Positions 48,792 to 58,793 of a stretch of DNA of 64,000 nucleotides are shown here, in pieces. The notes beneath the pieces were generated by a model that was not told the DNA's origin, searched no databases, and worked only from the letters and a program-made list of their open reading frames with translations. Numbering within the stretch: position 1 is the first letter of the stretch; every line of letters begins with the position of its first letter. The position numbers and the translations under genes were made by a program. The DNA comes from Acinetobacter sp. TGL-Y2 (GTDB lineage Bacteria > Pseudomonadota > Gammaproteobacteria > Pseudomonadales > Moraxellaceae): positions 2,108,001 through 2,172,000 of the forward strand of contig NZ_CP015110.1 in assembly GCF_001612555.1 (NCBI RefSeq), in the 5' to 3' direction.

Positions 48792-48863
48792 AACTTCATT
48801 TGAAACTAAAATATTCAAACCCAATATCAAAACTTAAGCCCTAACATTAAAGTCTAAACCCGA

Positions 48864-48866
<3 letters not shown>
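48792..48866. repeat. Degenerate ~13-bp repeat abutting the adenosine deaminase gene
   Basis: Six units starting AAACTTCATTTG, AAACTAAAATATTC, AAACCCAATATCA, AAACTTAAGCCCT, AACATTAAAGTCT and AAACCCGATTATG. The last contains the stop codon of add. Confidence 0.5.
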
Positions 48867-49877
<1,011 letters not shown>

Positions 49878-49930
49878 TCAAGGTGATATCAAAATGAAAA
49901 AAGAGATTTAAAAATTTAAAATATCAGAAT

Positions 49931-49962
49931 AAAAAAGGGTGTAAACCGCGTTTACACCCTCC
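49931..49962 (-). terminator. Terminator of the AzgA-like permease gene
   Basis: On the minus strand AGGGTGTAAA CGCGG TTTACACCCT then TTTTTATTC. Confidence 0.88.
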
Positions 49963-49977
49963 GCAAAATGTGAGGTC

Positions 49978-51294
49978 TTAACCGCCAAACATTGCAAATT
50001 TTAATGCCCAAAGTACAGCGATAATCCACACCATGTACGGTACAGTTTTCGCTTTACCGGTAAATAATTTAATCAATGCATAACTAATGAAACCCATGGC
50101 AATACCATCGGCAATGGAATAGGTAAACGGCATAAAGACAATGGTTAAGAAGGCAGGAACAGCCTCTGTAATGTCTTCCCAATCAATATTGGTAATGCCC
50201 TGAATCATGAGTACACCCACGAATAATAACGCTGGAGCAGTTGCAAAGCCAGGGACAGATTGTGCAAGCGGAGCTAAGAATAAACATGCCACGAAAAGCA
50301 GTCCCACTACAACAGCGGTCAAACCTGTACGGCCACCGGCTGCAACGCCTGCAGAAGATTCGATATAAGGCGTTGTTGAAGACGTGCCCAGTGCAGCACC
50401 TGCAACAATGGCACTTGAATCGGCAAACAGTGCTTTTTTCAAACGGGGTAATTTGCCGTCTTTCAGTAGTCCAGCACGGTGAGAAACACCGACCAAAGTA
50501 CCCGTTGAATCGAATAAATCAACCAAGAAGAAAACGAAAATCACACCAATTAAGCTTGCTGTAAATAGACCTTCGAAGTCCATTTGCATAAAGGTCGGCG
50601 CGATAGATGGAATTGCACCTACTACACCTTTAAACTCATTTAAACCAAGTGCAGTTGCTAGACCTGTAATGACCAAAATACTAATAATGATGGCACCACG
50701 GACTTTGAACTGATGCATCACCACGACCATGAAAAAGCCCAATAATGATAGCAATACCGTTGGTTGCTTTAAATCGCCCAAACCGACAAAAGTCGCTTGA
50801 TTCGCGACAATAATGCCTGAGTTTTTCAAGGCAACTAAAGCCAAGAATAAACCAATACCACCGCCAATCGCGAATTTTAACGACATAGGAATCGCATTGA
50901 CAATCGCTTCACGGATTTTGAACATACTGATGGCAATGAAGACCAAACCCGATACAAAAACAGCAGCCAAAGCCGTTTGCCAAGGAATACCCATGCCAAT
51001 ACACACTGAGTAAGTAAAGTAGGCATTCAAGCCCATACCAGGTGCTAACGCAATCGGGTAATTCGCCACAATCCCCATAACCAAGCAGCCAATAGCCGCA
51101 GCCAAACATGTTGCTACAAAGACAGCACCATGATCCATTCCTGTTTCAGACAGAATCAATGGGTTCACAATGATGATATAACACATGGTTAAGAATGTCG
51201 TTACACCCGCAAGAACCTCAGTTCTGAAAGTCGTTTTGTTTTCGCTTAATTTAAATAAGCGTTCTAGCAAACCCGCTGAATTTGGATTTGTCAT
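49978..51294 (-). CDS. NCS2-type purine permease (AzgA-like)
   Basis: A 438-residue permease with about 12-14 transmembrane segments. The N-terminal GVTTFLTMCYIIIVNP and NAYFTYSVC segments and FLVDLFDSTGTLVGV are those of the AzgA subgroup that takes up adenine, guanine and hypoxanthine. It is followed on the same strand by add, so purine base uptake and deamination are neighbours. The ATG at 51294 has an AGGGG site; the open frame extends 30 residues upstream without evidence. Confidence 0.9.
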   Translation of the reverse strand: MTNPNSAGLLERLFKLSENKTTFRTEVLAGVTTFLTMCYIIIVNPLILSETGMDHGAVFVATCLAAAIGCLVMGIVANYPIALAPGMGLNAYFTYSVCIGMGIPWQTALAAVFVSGLVFIAISMFKIREAIVNAIPMSLKFAIGGGIGLFLALVALKNSGIIVANQATFVGLGDLKQPTVLLSLLGFFMVVVMHQFKVRGAIIISILVITGLATALGLNEFKGVVGAIPSIAPTFMQMDFEGLFTASLIGVIFVFFLVDLFDSTGTLVGVSHRAGLLKDGKLPRLKKALFADSSAIVAGAALGTSSTTPYIESSAGVAAGGRTGLTAVVVGLLFVACLFLAPLAQSVPGFATAPALLFVGVLMIQGITNIDWEDITEAVPAFLTIVFMPFTYSIADGIAMGFISYALIKLFTGKAKTVPYMVWIIAVLWALKFAMFGG

Positions 51295-51989
51295 GGTCGA
51301 GCCCCTGCTTGAGATTGAGCTATTTGTTAAAATTTTAAATCGTATATTAAATGAAATATCAGCCAATATAGCGGATTGAAACATTCAAAAAACGTACCTA
51401 AGTGACATTTCCGATAAATTGAGTGTGAATTAAAAAAGCTGCATCTCAGCAGCTTTTTTAATTCACCCATAGCGCTGTCATAAGACAACTCTATTTTATC
51501 GGGATTATTTTACAAATTATAACATACAGTTTGGCTAATTTATTCAAAACTGCCGTCATTGCAAAGCTGCTAAATCCCTTAGAAGAACATTAATTCTTTC
51601 GAGAATAATGGCTTAAGTTAAACCTGCTTTTTATCAAGGATTCAGCTTAAGGTATAAGTGTGGAAATTTTATACAACCAGCATACTTGGATTGCTCTGAT
51701 TTTACTCAAACTGCTGTGTTTTAAGCTGATCAAATAAGCTGATGAACCCTCTAAAACATAGGCTTCGATCTAAGGCCTGAAAAATTGACGCCTTATATTT
51801 TGCTTAAACACCCAGTCATGCATCACTGCTTTTAATGCAAATTGACCTCGAATTTGCTGAAGTATACTCAAGATGTTCAATATCGATGTTTAATATTGAT
51901 ATTTAACATGAGTGAGCACTCTATCTGCGACATTTAAACCATTCAAAAGCGTATCTACTGTGTTTTAAATTGATCAGGTTCATTCCACA
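51295..51989. other. Gap between the purine permease and the rut cluster
   Basis: 695 bases. A perfect 16-bp hairpin with A/T tracts at 51427-51464 stands in the middle. The rest, 51465-51989, has no gene and no family match; only short direct repeats such as AAGCTGAT twice near 51727-51750. Confidence 0.5.
51427..51464. terminator. Strong bidirectional terminator
   Basis: GAATTAAAAAAGCTGC ATCTCA GCAGCTTTTTTAATTC, a perfect 16-bp stem. It may end the rut transcript on the minus strand. Confidence 0.85.
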
Positions 51990-52864
51990 CTACTCCAAAC
52001 GAATGGCATTGATATTTTCCAGTGCTTGTATGCTTGCAGAAAAATCCATGCGTGATGCTTGTGATTTCTCAAAGAAATTAAATTGGCTGTGCATCAATTG
52101 CAGGGTGGCCAAGTGTAAATTTTCCTGTCGCATGAGATCCCTTGCGATACCAATATCTTTTTGCAACAAATCCAAGGCAAAGGTTTTATCAAAACGACGG
52201 CTTAGCACTCGCTGCGCCATGATATGTTCTGACATATTGCTTTTACCACTGGAGTGATTGATACAATTGAGCGCTGCGGATAAATCTACACCCTTGACTT
52301 TTAACACGGTGAGCCCTTCTGCCAGTGCCCATAGGTGCGTGGCCATTAAGGTATTGTTCACCGCTTTCACCGCAAAGCCTGAGCCACTTTGCCCCACATA
52401 TTCAATACGATCCGCGAAAGCTTGAATAAAAGGCTTGGCATGCTCAAAAGCCGTCCGATCTCCGCCCACCATCACGGTGAGGGTACCCTTTTCCGCACCA
52501 ATGGTTTGACCTGAAACCGGCGCATCCAAATAAACCACACCTTGCTCAGCCAGCATAGCACTTAACTTTTGTGCACTCATGGGTACGCCACTGGTACAGT
52601 CCACCCAGATACTGCCTGCTTTGGGTGCATAGGCATGAAGCAAGTTTTCTACATCTTGACTGGTCGGCAAGCAGGAAAAAATAATATCGGCTTGCACAGC
52701 TTGTTCAATCGAGACTGAAATGGTTTTAAACTGCGCAGCATGATCGAGTGCTTTTTACCCTTTGTTCGATTCCACACCTGCACGCTATAACCCAACTTGG
52801 GCAAATGAGAAGCCATATGCCAGCCCATTGCACCGAGCCCAATAAATGAAATTACCGTATTCAA
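51990..52864 (-). pseudogene. 3-Hydroxyisobutyrate-dehydrogenase-like reductase of the rut cluster, frameshifted
   Basis: Start ATG at 52864, nine bases past rutG. FIGLGAMGWHMASHL and VWNRTK are the NAD(P) site of beta-hydroxyacid dehydrogenases. The frame is then lost near 52752-52756; the rest, from DIIFSCLPTSQDV to the end, including the catalytic Lys region KAVNNTLMA and substrate motif SGQTIGAEKGTL, is intact in the next frame. Adding one base to the T5 run (A5 on the coding strand) restores about 290 residues, the normal length. In this position it would reduce malonic semialdehyde, the job of RutE/YdfG in E. coli. Real decay or a base-calling error are both possible. Confidence 0.85.
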
Positions 52865-52873
52865 AACATTCTC

Positions 52874-54268
52874 CTAATGCGGAACAACAGGGCGAGTTAC
52901 GCTTTGCGTATCTATATGATTTTTAGCACTCATCGCTTGCTCATCTATTTCACTGTTCTGACAGTTCGCTACATCTTCACCACGATTTAAAAATAGATTC
53001 AACATAATCGCAGCCAGCGTTGCTGTGCCAATACCCCCCAAATCAAAAGCCCCAATATGTAGACTAAAATTACCGGCTCCCATAATCAGACTGACTGCAG
53101 CGATAATTAAGGTACTGTTTTGGGTAAAATCAATCTTGTTATCGACCCAAATTTTTGCACCCGCCACCGTAATTAAACCAAAGACCACAATGGATGCTCC
53201 ACCAAGTAAGGCAACAGGAATGGTACTGATCACTGCCCCAAATTTTGGTGATAAGCCCATTAAAACGGCAAACACACCTGCGACGACAAAAATCGTGGTT
53301 GAATACACTTTGGTGACTGCCATTACACCAATATTTTCAGCATAAGTAGTCATCCCTGTACCCCCCACAGAGCTTGAAAGTGATGTACAGACACCATCTG
53401 CAAAAAATGCCCGTCCCATATAGGGATCAAGATTTTTACCCGTCATCGCGGAAACCGCTTTAAAGTGACCCAAATTTTCAGCCACCAAAATCACTGCAAC
53501 AGGTGCAATGAGTAACATTGCATTGGCATTAAATACCGGTGCATGAAAGGTAGGCAGTCCAAACCAGGTGGCATTACCAATAATGGAGAAGTCAATCGGT
53601 TTGCCGTAACCCATCACATTAGCGAGAATGAAATACATTAAATATGCAGCGCACAACCCCAGTAGCAGCAACAAACGGCGGACCATGCCTCGAGTGAAAA
53701 CAGCCACAAAGCTAATACATACAATGGTCAGTACCGCCATCCACATATCAAAGTGATTACCAGAAATGCCTTTGATTGCACCCGGTGCGAGATTTAAACC
53801 AATAATCATCACGATGGCACCGGTGACAATCGGAGGCATTAGCCTCTCAATCCAACCTGTACCGGTTTTCATCACAATCAGACCAATTGCTGCATATACA
53901 ATACCGCAGGCAATCGTTCCGCCCAGCGCCAAACCAATATTGGGATTTGAGCCAACACCTGCATAACCTGTTGCAGCAGCGACAGCACCAATAAAGGCAA
54001 AACTTGAACCCAAATAACTCGGCATTCGCCCGCCAGTCATTAAAAAGAAAAGAATGGTGCCAATACCGGTAATAAAAATGGTGAGATTGGGGTCAAAACC
54101 CATCAGTAAAGGTGCGAGCACCGTTGCACCAAACATCGCGAAGGCATGTTGTAGCCCTAAGACCATACTTTTACCCGCTGGCAAGTATTCATCGACTTGC
54201 ACAGGGGTTTTATCCAAATCACCTTGATAAGGCTTAAACTTTGGAAACCACGGTTCTTTTGTTTGCAT
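52874..54268 (-). CDS. rutG: Uracil permease RutG
   Basis: A 464-residue NCS2 family uracil/xanthine transporter, closest to RutG: GLQHAFAMFGATVLAPLLMG, GRMPSYLGSSFAFIGAVAAATGY and the ENLGHFKAVSAMTG QNLG-type signature. About 12-14 transmembrane segments. The ATG at 54268 follows a GGAGGGG site; the frame's earlier ATG is inside that site. It sits 31 bases after rutF, in the rutABCFG order. Confidence 0.92.
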   Translation of the reverse strand: MQTKEPWFPKFKPYQGDLDKTPVQVDEYLPAGKSMVLGLQHAFAMFGATVLAPLLMGFDPNLTIFITGIGTILFFLMTGGRMPSYLGSSFAFIGAVAAATGYAGVGSNPNIGLALGGTIACGIVYAAIGLIVMKTGTGWIERLMPPIVTGAIVMIIGLNLAPGAIKGISGNHFDMWMAVLTIVCISFVAVFTRGMVRRLLLLLGLCAAYLMYFILANVMGYGKPIDFSIIGNATWFGLPTFHAPVFNANAMLLIAPVAVILVAENLGHFKAVSAMTGKNLDPYMGRAFFADGVCTSLSSSVGGTGMTTYAENIGVMAVTKVYSTTIFVVAGVFAVLMGLSPKFGAVISTIPVALLGGASIVVFGLITVAGAKIWVDNKIDFTQNSTLIIAAVSLIMGAGNFSLHIGAFDLGGIGTATLAAIMLNLFLNRGEDVANCQNSEIDEQAMSAKNHIDTQSVTRPVVPH

Positions 54269-54299
54269 GGGTTTCCCCTCCCTCATTGCTCAATTTGGA

Positions 54300-54872
54300 T
54301 TAATTCATGGGTTGCGGCTCGCAGTACGCACGGTTGAAATACATCAGCGCATTGCGTCCTTGATTTTGCTTCATTGCCTTCACTTCACAGATCAGCACGT
54401 CATGACTACCCACAGACATGCTTTGTACGACTTCACAGTCAAAACTCACCAGAGCATCATCCAACACAGGTGCTTGAGTGCATAAGGTTGACCACTGGGC
54501 CTTTGCAAAACGCTCTTGCATAGGTGTCTTGCCACCAAAGGCATTCGACAATTCCGTTTGATGGGCAGCCAATGTATTTACACACAGCACTTGATTGGCT
54601 TTAAATGTTTCAAATACAGAAGCCGAACGGTTCAAACAGACCAGTAAAGTCGGTGGAGTGTCGGTGACACTACATACAGCAGATGCCGTAAAACCCGCCC
54701 TTCCTGCTGGGCCTTGAGTGGTGATTACATTCACTGCCGCCCCCAAGTTCGACATACCATTTTTAAAGCTTTGTTGATCTATTTCAATCGTTTGTAGTTG
54801 CGAAAATTGTGCCAATTCATGTGATGACAATGCAGTTTGATGTGACTTTAAAACTTGAATCTTGCTATTCAT
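54300..54872 (-). CDS. rutF: NADH-dependent flavin reductase RutF
   Basis: A 190-residue flavin-reductase-like domain protein (SSAT/FMN-binding split barrel). [38 protein letters not shown] and CVNTLA are characteristic. It supplies reduced FMN to RutA. The first ~30 residues are a variable, Ser- and Gln-rich tail that exceeds the E. coli protein (164). It lies 69 bases after rutC and just ahead of rutG. Confidence 0.92.
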   Translation of the reverse strand: MNSKIQVLKSHQTALSSHELAQFSQLQTIEIDQQSFKNGMSNLGAAVNVITTQGPAGRAGFTASAVCSVTDTPPTLLVCLNRSASVFETFKANQVLCVNTLAAHQTELSNAFGGKTPMQERFAKAQWSTLCTQAPVLDDALVSFDCEVVQSMSVGSHDVLICEVKAMKQNQGRNALMYFNRAYCEPQPMN

Positions 54873-54941
54873 AACGGATCTCCAACCCTGCCATTGCGCG
54901 CTTTATTCAATGCAGCGTGTTCAAATGTGTGGCAACTGAAT

Positions 54942-55322
54942 CTAAATGTGGGCAATCGATGCGATTTCGACCAAAGCTTCAGGTTTTACTAGCCCTGTTT
55001 GCACGCAGTAGCGTGCCGGTTTATCACCTGGGAAATATTCTGCATAGACCTGATTAATCGCAGCATAATCCGCCCAATCTTTGACAAAGACGTGATTGAA
55101 CGTCACATCACTCATCTTTCCACCTGCCGTTTCAATGACTTTTTGAATGATTTCTAAAATATGACGCGTTTGTGCTGCTGCATCGCCAACATACACAACA
55201 TTATTGTTTTCATCAAAAGCCAATGTGCCTGAGACATAAACAACATTGTCTGCTTTCGTTGCAGGTACAAATGGTGCCAATGGCTTGCCTGTTCCTTCGG
55301 GGATGATCACTGTTTTTGGCAT
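54942..55322 (-). CDS. rutC: RutC (Rid-family protein)
   Basis: A 126-residue Rid/YjgF-fold protein. The Arg that binds carboxylates is in [34 protein letters not shown] is also family-typical. In the rut pathway RutC was linked to aminoacrylate peracid handling; recent work in E. coli favours 3-aminoacrylate deaminase. It follows rutB by 88 bases. Confidence 0.95.
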   Translation of the reverse strand: MPKTVIIPEGTGKPLAPFVPATKADNVVYVSGTLAFDENNNVVYVGDAAAQTRHILEIIQKVIETAGGKMSDVTFNHVFVKDWADYAAINQVYAEYFPGDKPARYCVQTGLVKPEALVEIASIAHI

Positions 55323-55410
55323 GTTTAAATTCCTATTTTTATATCCAGTTCAAGCTTTAAGTTCATTGCTCTCATACATTGATAGATCTCAATTTTTTTA
55401 AATCGAGGGG

Positions 55411-56166
55411 CTAAGCCGTTTTATCTAAATATGTGGTTTGTTTTTGAAAGGCTTCGGTAAAGGCGGCTGTGTCAGACACCCAACCAAAAAAGGTTTTAAT
55501 ATTATATAGCGCAGCCTCTTGCGCCTGCATTGGTCCAGCTTGATGACACGCATCGGCGAGCGCTACGCCAAAATACTCCAAGAAAAAGCCATCTCTTAAG
55601 GTCGATTCCACACAAACATTGGTGGCGATACCGACAAAGACCAAATTACGAATGCCACGACTCCTGAGCATGCTGTCAAGTGCGGTATTAAAGAAACCGC
55701 TATAGCGTGGTTTTTCAATCACGATGTCGTTTGCTACTGGTTTAAGCTCATCAATCAGCTCAAAATCCCAACCTCCTTTTGCCAATAACTTGCCTTGTAG
55801 CTCAGGCTGATGGCGCATGGTTTTTAACGCATTGGATTTATGATAATTCGGTGAATTGATACCCCCTGCTTCGACATACTGATCATCCCAACCATTTTTA
55901 AAATAGATCACTTGAATGCCTGCTGCATGCGCGACATCCACTGCTTTTTTAATATTCTCAACCACCGGCTTGGTCGTAGAAACATCAAAGCCTGCCAAGT
56001 CCAAATAGCCACCTTTTGAGGTATAGGCATTTTGCATATCAATTACGATCAATGCGGTGTGTTCTGCTACCAGTTGAATATACTCAGGCTCAGCTTTGAG
56101 TATTTTTCCCTGCCCAGAATCAGCGGTGAATCCAGCACAGATCGTATTTTCAATGTTTGAATTCAT
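55411..56166 (-). CDS. rutB: Ureidoacrylate amidohydrolase RutB
   Basis: A 251-residue isochorismatase-like (cysteine hydrolase) enzyme that hydrolyses ureidoacrylate to aminoacrylate, carbamate and ammonia. The catalytic triad is Asp ([10 protein letters not shown]), Lys (EKPRYSGFF) and Cys ([14 protein letters not shown]). Its start overlaps the rutA stop by four bases (ATGA), a translational-coupling sign. Length is near E. coli RutB (230), with a slightly longer N-terminus. Confidence 0.95.
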   Translation of the reverse strand: MNSNIENTICAGFTADSGQGKILKAEPEYIQLVAEHTALIVIDMQNAYTSKGGYLDLAGFDVSTTKPVVENIKKAVDVAHAAGIQVIYFKNGWDDQYVEAGGINSPNYHKSNALKTMRHQPELQGKLLAKGGWDFELIDELKPVANDIVIEKPRYSGFFNTALDSMLRSRGIRNLVFVGIATNVCVESTLRDGFFLEYFGVALADACHQAGPMQAQEAALYNIKTFFGWVSDTAAFTEAFQKQTTYLDKTA

Positions 56167-57362
56167 ACGGATTTCTCCAAAACAGGCAGTGAATCATTTG
56201 CTTCTGGGCTAAGGTCTTGTGGATTAATCTCTGTTGGATTGATTTCTAATGCATTGACCTCTGTTAGATGAATGTCCTCTGCGACACTGTCTATGACTAC
56301 ATGCTCACGGCTTTTCATCAGCGGTTGGATGCGTTGACCAAAGTCTTCTACACCTTGAATAAAATCATCGAAGGTCAACAGAATCCCTTCCGTACCGTCA
56401 ATCTCAGCAAGTTGATCAAGCATTGACGCCACATTTTCAAATGAACCGACAATCGTTCCCATGTTGATATTGACTGGTGAAACACTGGATGCCATTTGAC
56501 GAATATTGGTGTCAGTACCTGATTTGGTGTCTTTACCGCCTTGATTCATGAGCCAGTCAATCGCTTCGATATCTGCGCCAGCGTTATAGTTTTGCCATTT
56601 AGCAAATGCATCTGCATCTGTTTCGGCTGCAATGACCATAAACAACACATACGTTGCGACATTACGACCCGTTTTATCAGTGTGTGCCTTCAAACGATCA
56701 TTAATGTCTGCAAATGCAATGGGCGTATTTAAGCCTTTACCAAAAACAAAGTTGTAGTCTGCATATTTTGCTGAAAACTCAAGTCCAGTATCGGACTGAC
56801 CTGCGCAAATAATTTTCATATCGGCTTGAGGAGTTGGGCTAACGCGGCAATCTTCCATTTGGAAATGTTCACCCTTAAAATCAGACTTCCCTGTCGCCCA
56901 AAGCTCACGCAAAATTTCGACATATTCAGATAAATAATCATAACGCTTGGCAAAGTATTCATCGCCCGGCCACATCCCCATTTGGGTGTATTCTGGCGCT
57001 TGCCAACCGGTGACCACATTCAAGCCAAAACGACCATTCGAAATGGAATCAATCGTGGATGCCATCCGCGCCACAATCGCAGGCGGCATCACCAAAGTGG
57101 CAGCAGTGGCGTAAATTTTAATTTTACTGGTGACCGCAGCCAGCCCCGCCATCAGGGTAAAGGTTTCAAGGTTATGATCCCAAAATTCGGTCTTACCGCC
57201 AAAGCCACGCAGCTTGATCATGGACAACGCAAAATCAAATCCATAATGTTCCGCACGTTGTACAATTTTCTTGTTCATCTCGAAACTGGGCTTGTACTGC
57301 GGCGCATTTTCAGAGAGCAACCAACCATTATTTCCAATCGGACAAAAAACACCTATTTTCAT
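56163..57362 (-). CDS. rutA: Pyrimidine monooxygenase RutA
   Basis: A 399-residue flavin-dependent monooxygenase that opens the uracil ring between N3 and C4, releasing ureidoacrylate. The luciferase-like barrel has [52 protein letters not shown] and [10 protein letters not shown], all RutA-typical. The C-terminus extends about 35 residues past the E. coli protein and repeats [10 protein letters not shown]. The ATG at 57362 follows a GAGGTG site six bases away. It is the first gene of the operon and has a sigma-54 promoter and a RutR-like palindrome upstream. Confidence 0.95.
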   Translation of the reverse strand: MKIGVFCPIGNNGWLLSENAPQYKPSFEMNKKIVQRAEHYGFDFALSMIKLRGFGGKTEFWDHNLETFTLMAGLAAVTSKIKIYATAATLVMPPAIVARMASTIDSISNGRFGLNVVTGWQAPEYTQMGMWPGDEYFAKRYDYLSEYVEILRELWATGKSDFKGEHFQMEDCRVSPTPQADMKIICAGQSDTGLEFSAKYADYNFVFGKGLNTPIAFADINDRLKAHTDKTGRNVATYVLFMVIAAETDADAFAKWQNYNAGADIEAIDWLMNQGGKDTKSGTDTNIRQMASSVSPVNINMGTIVGSFENVASMLDQLAEIDGTEGILLTFDDFIQGVEDFGQRIQPLMKSREHVVIDSVAEDIHLTEVNALEINPTEINPQDLSPEANDSLPVLEKSV

Positions 57363-57440
57363 TTTGAACACCTCAACGCTTGAGCCAAATTCAATCTTCA
57401 TTTTCAAGTCCAACACTTGAATAGATCTAATCAGTATTTA

Positions 57441-57456
57441 GCAATTGCTGTGCCAA
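57441..57456 (-). promoter_or_regulatory. Sigma-54 promoter of the rutABCFG operon
   Basis: On the minus strand TTGGCACAGCAATTGC: the -24 GG and -12 GC are exactly 10 bases apart and both hexamers match TGGCAC-N5-TTGC in full. The predicted start of transcription is about 67 bases before rutA. Confidence 0.85.
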
Positions 57457-57499
57457 TTATTAATTATTTATATTATTCAATATCTTGTATTTTTATTAT

Positions 57500-57515
57500 T
57501 TTACCATATGGTAAA
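57500..57515. promoter_or_regulatory. RutR-like operator upstream of rutA
   Basis: A perfect 16-bp palindrome TTTACCATATGGTAAA. The RutR consensus is TTGACCA-N2-TGGTCAA; each half differs at one base. Confidence 0.75.
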
Positions 57516-57675
57516 CTAAACCCTTTATTTATTGCTTCATTTTAATCAGGGCTGTCTCATAAAAGCGCACACTTTGGTCAAAATAAATACATATCTGAAG
57601 CAAGCACAGATTTTAAAAAGCATTTCATCTTTCAATAAAACCCATAACATTTTCTTAAACTGAGTATCTAAAAAT

Positions 57676-57715
57676 ATGAAAGCCGTGAATTTTTCGTTCA
57701 CGGCTTTCATGGCGT
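57676..57715 (-). terminator. Terminator of rutD
   Basis: ATGAAAGCCGTGAA / TTCACGGCTTTCAT, a 14-bp perfect stem, then ATTTTTAG on the minus strand. It separates rutD from the rutA transcript. Confidence 0.85.
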
Positions 57716-57726
57716 ATTCGATTAAA

Positions 57727-58530
57727 TTAACCAGAACTGTACTGCTTAATTAAAAAATTCAACACACTGGTATTTAAGCGGTCTGCCTCAGTGACGGTTG
57801 ACGCATGACCCCCATGTGCATGTATGGACACATGCGCATGCGTGAAGTAGGTTTTTAAATCTTGCGTCTTCTGTACAGGAACCAAGAAATCATCTTGATT
57901 GGCAATCAAATGTATAGGGACGTCTTTTAATACTTGGTGATGCGGCGTTGAAAGATTAAATTGCTGGGCAGCTCGAATCCGAGTCAGCACATTATTTAAC
58001 GGCGGAAAATCAAGCAGTTGAAGGTCTTCAGCCTGCTGAATCTGTAAATGATGTTTCGAAATCCAAGCGGGTGGATATAAAAATAATGCCTGCGCGCGAA
58101 CATAGGCGTCAGCACCTGCGCTTTTCAGTAGATGAATTCTGGCTTCAAAGCATTTGGCGGTATGGGGGTCTAAACGATCCCAGGCATTAATACAGGTCAA
58201 ACTCAGCATCTTCAAATGCTGTGATGCACAAAGTACAGCTAACTCAGCACCAATAAAGCTACCAATGGCATGGCCAATAAAATGAAAATTCTGGATGTGC
58301 TGCTCATTTAAAATTGTGAGCACTTGTTCCGCCAAATTCTGGAAAGAATAATGATCGGATAATAATTCTGAATCTGCATGACAGCCCTCTTGATCATAAC
58401 TGAGTACATGGAAATGTTGACTCAAAAACTCGATTTGCGGTTTCCAAAAATGAGCATGTCCACCTAATCCTGAAGATAGAACAATATAATCGGCGTCCGC
58501 ATTGTGCTGGCATGGATGAATGTAATGCAT
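57727..58530 (-). CDS. rutD: RutD alpha/beta hydrolase
   Basis: A 267-residue alpha/beta hydrolase of the RutD group, proposed to hydrolyse aminoacrylate or a carbamate intermediate of uracil breakdown. LSSGLGGHAHFWKPQI, YDQEGCHADSE, IGHAIGSFIGAELAVL (in place of the GxSxG motif the nucleophile position is Ala, as in E. coli RutD's GHALG) and HGGHASTVTEAD are all recognisable. The frame extends 14 residues further upstream from a TTG; the ATG at 58530 is the first methionine. Unlike in E. coli it is outside the rutA transcript, with its own terminator. Confidence 0.9.
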   Translation of the reverse strand: MHYIHPCQHNADADYIVLSSGLGGHAHFWKPQIEFLSQHFHVLSYDQEGCHADSELLSDHYSFQNLAEQVLTILNEQHIQNFHFIGHAIGSFIGAELAVLCASQHLKMLSLTCINAWDRLDPHTAKCFEARIHLLKSAGADAYVRAQALFLYPPAWISKHHLQIQQAEDLQLLDFPPLNNVLTRIRAAQQFNLSTPHHQVLKDVPIHLIANQDDFLVPVQKTQDLKTYFTHAHVSIHAHGGHASTVTEADRLNTSVLNFLIKQYSSG

Positions 58531-58793
58531 CGTATAAAAACATTTTTGAACAATGGGTAAAATACGATGCAATTTTTATACCTTTTAAATCTTATCGCTT
58601 TTGCACAATATTCAAACGTTAATTCAGCAGCCAAATCATTACTTGATGTTAAGCTTATTCCATACCACATCAGATCGCATCACATGGCATCAAAAATCGA
58701 TTGACCAAGTGACAATTTCCTTTTGATGCATGTTACAAGTCACTGTTTGGATTAAAAAGGCATCTCTAGATACCTTTGGATCACCTGTTGATT

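Noticed and set aside
51295..51460. Possible purine riboswitch upstream of the AzgA-like permease
   Set aside because: No matching conserved core; only a terminator hairpin is visible.
57549..57580. NtrC-like half-sites upstream of rutA
   Set aside because: Only GCACA and TGGTC fragments with wrong spacing; too weak to call although a sigma-54 promoter is present.
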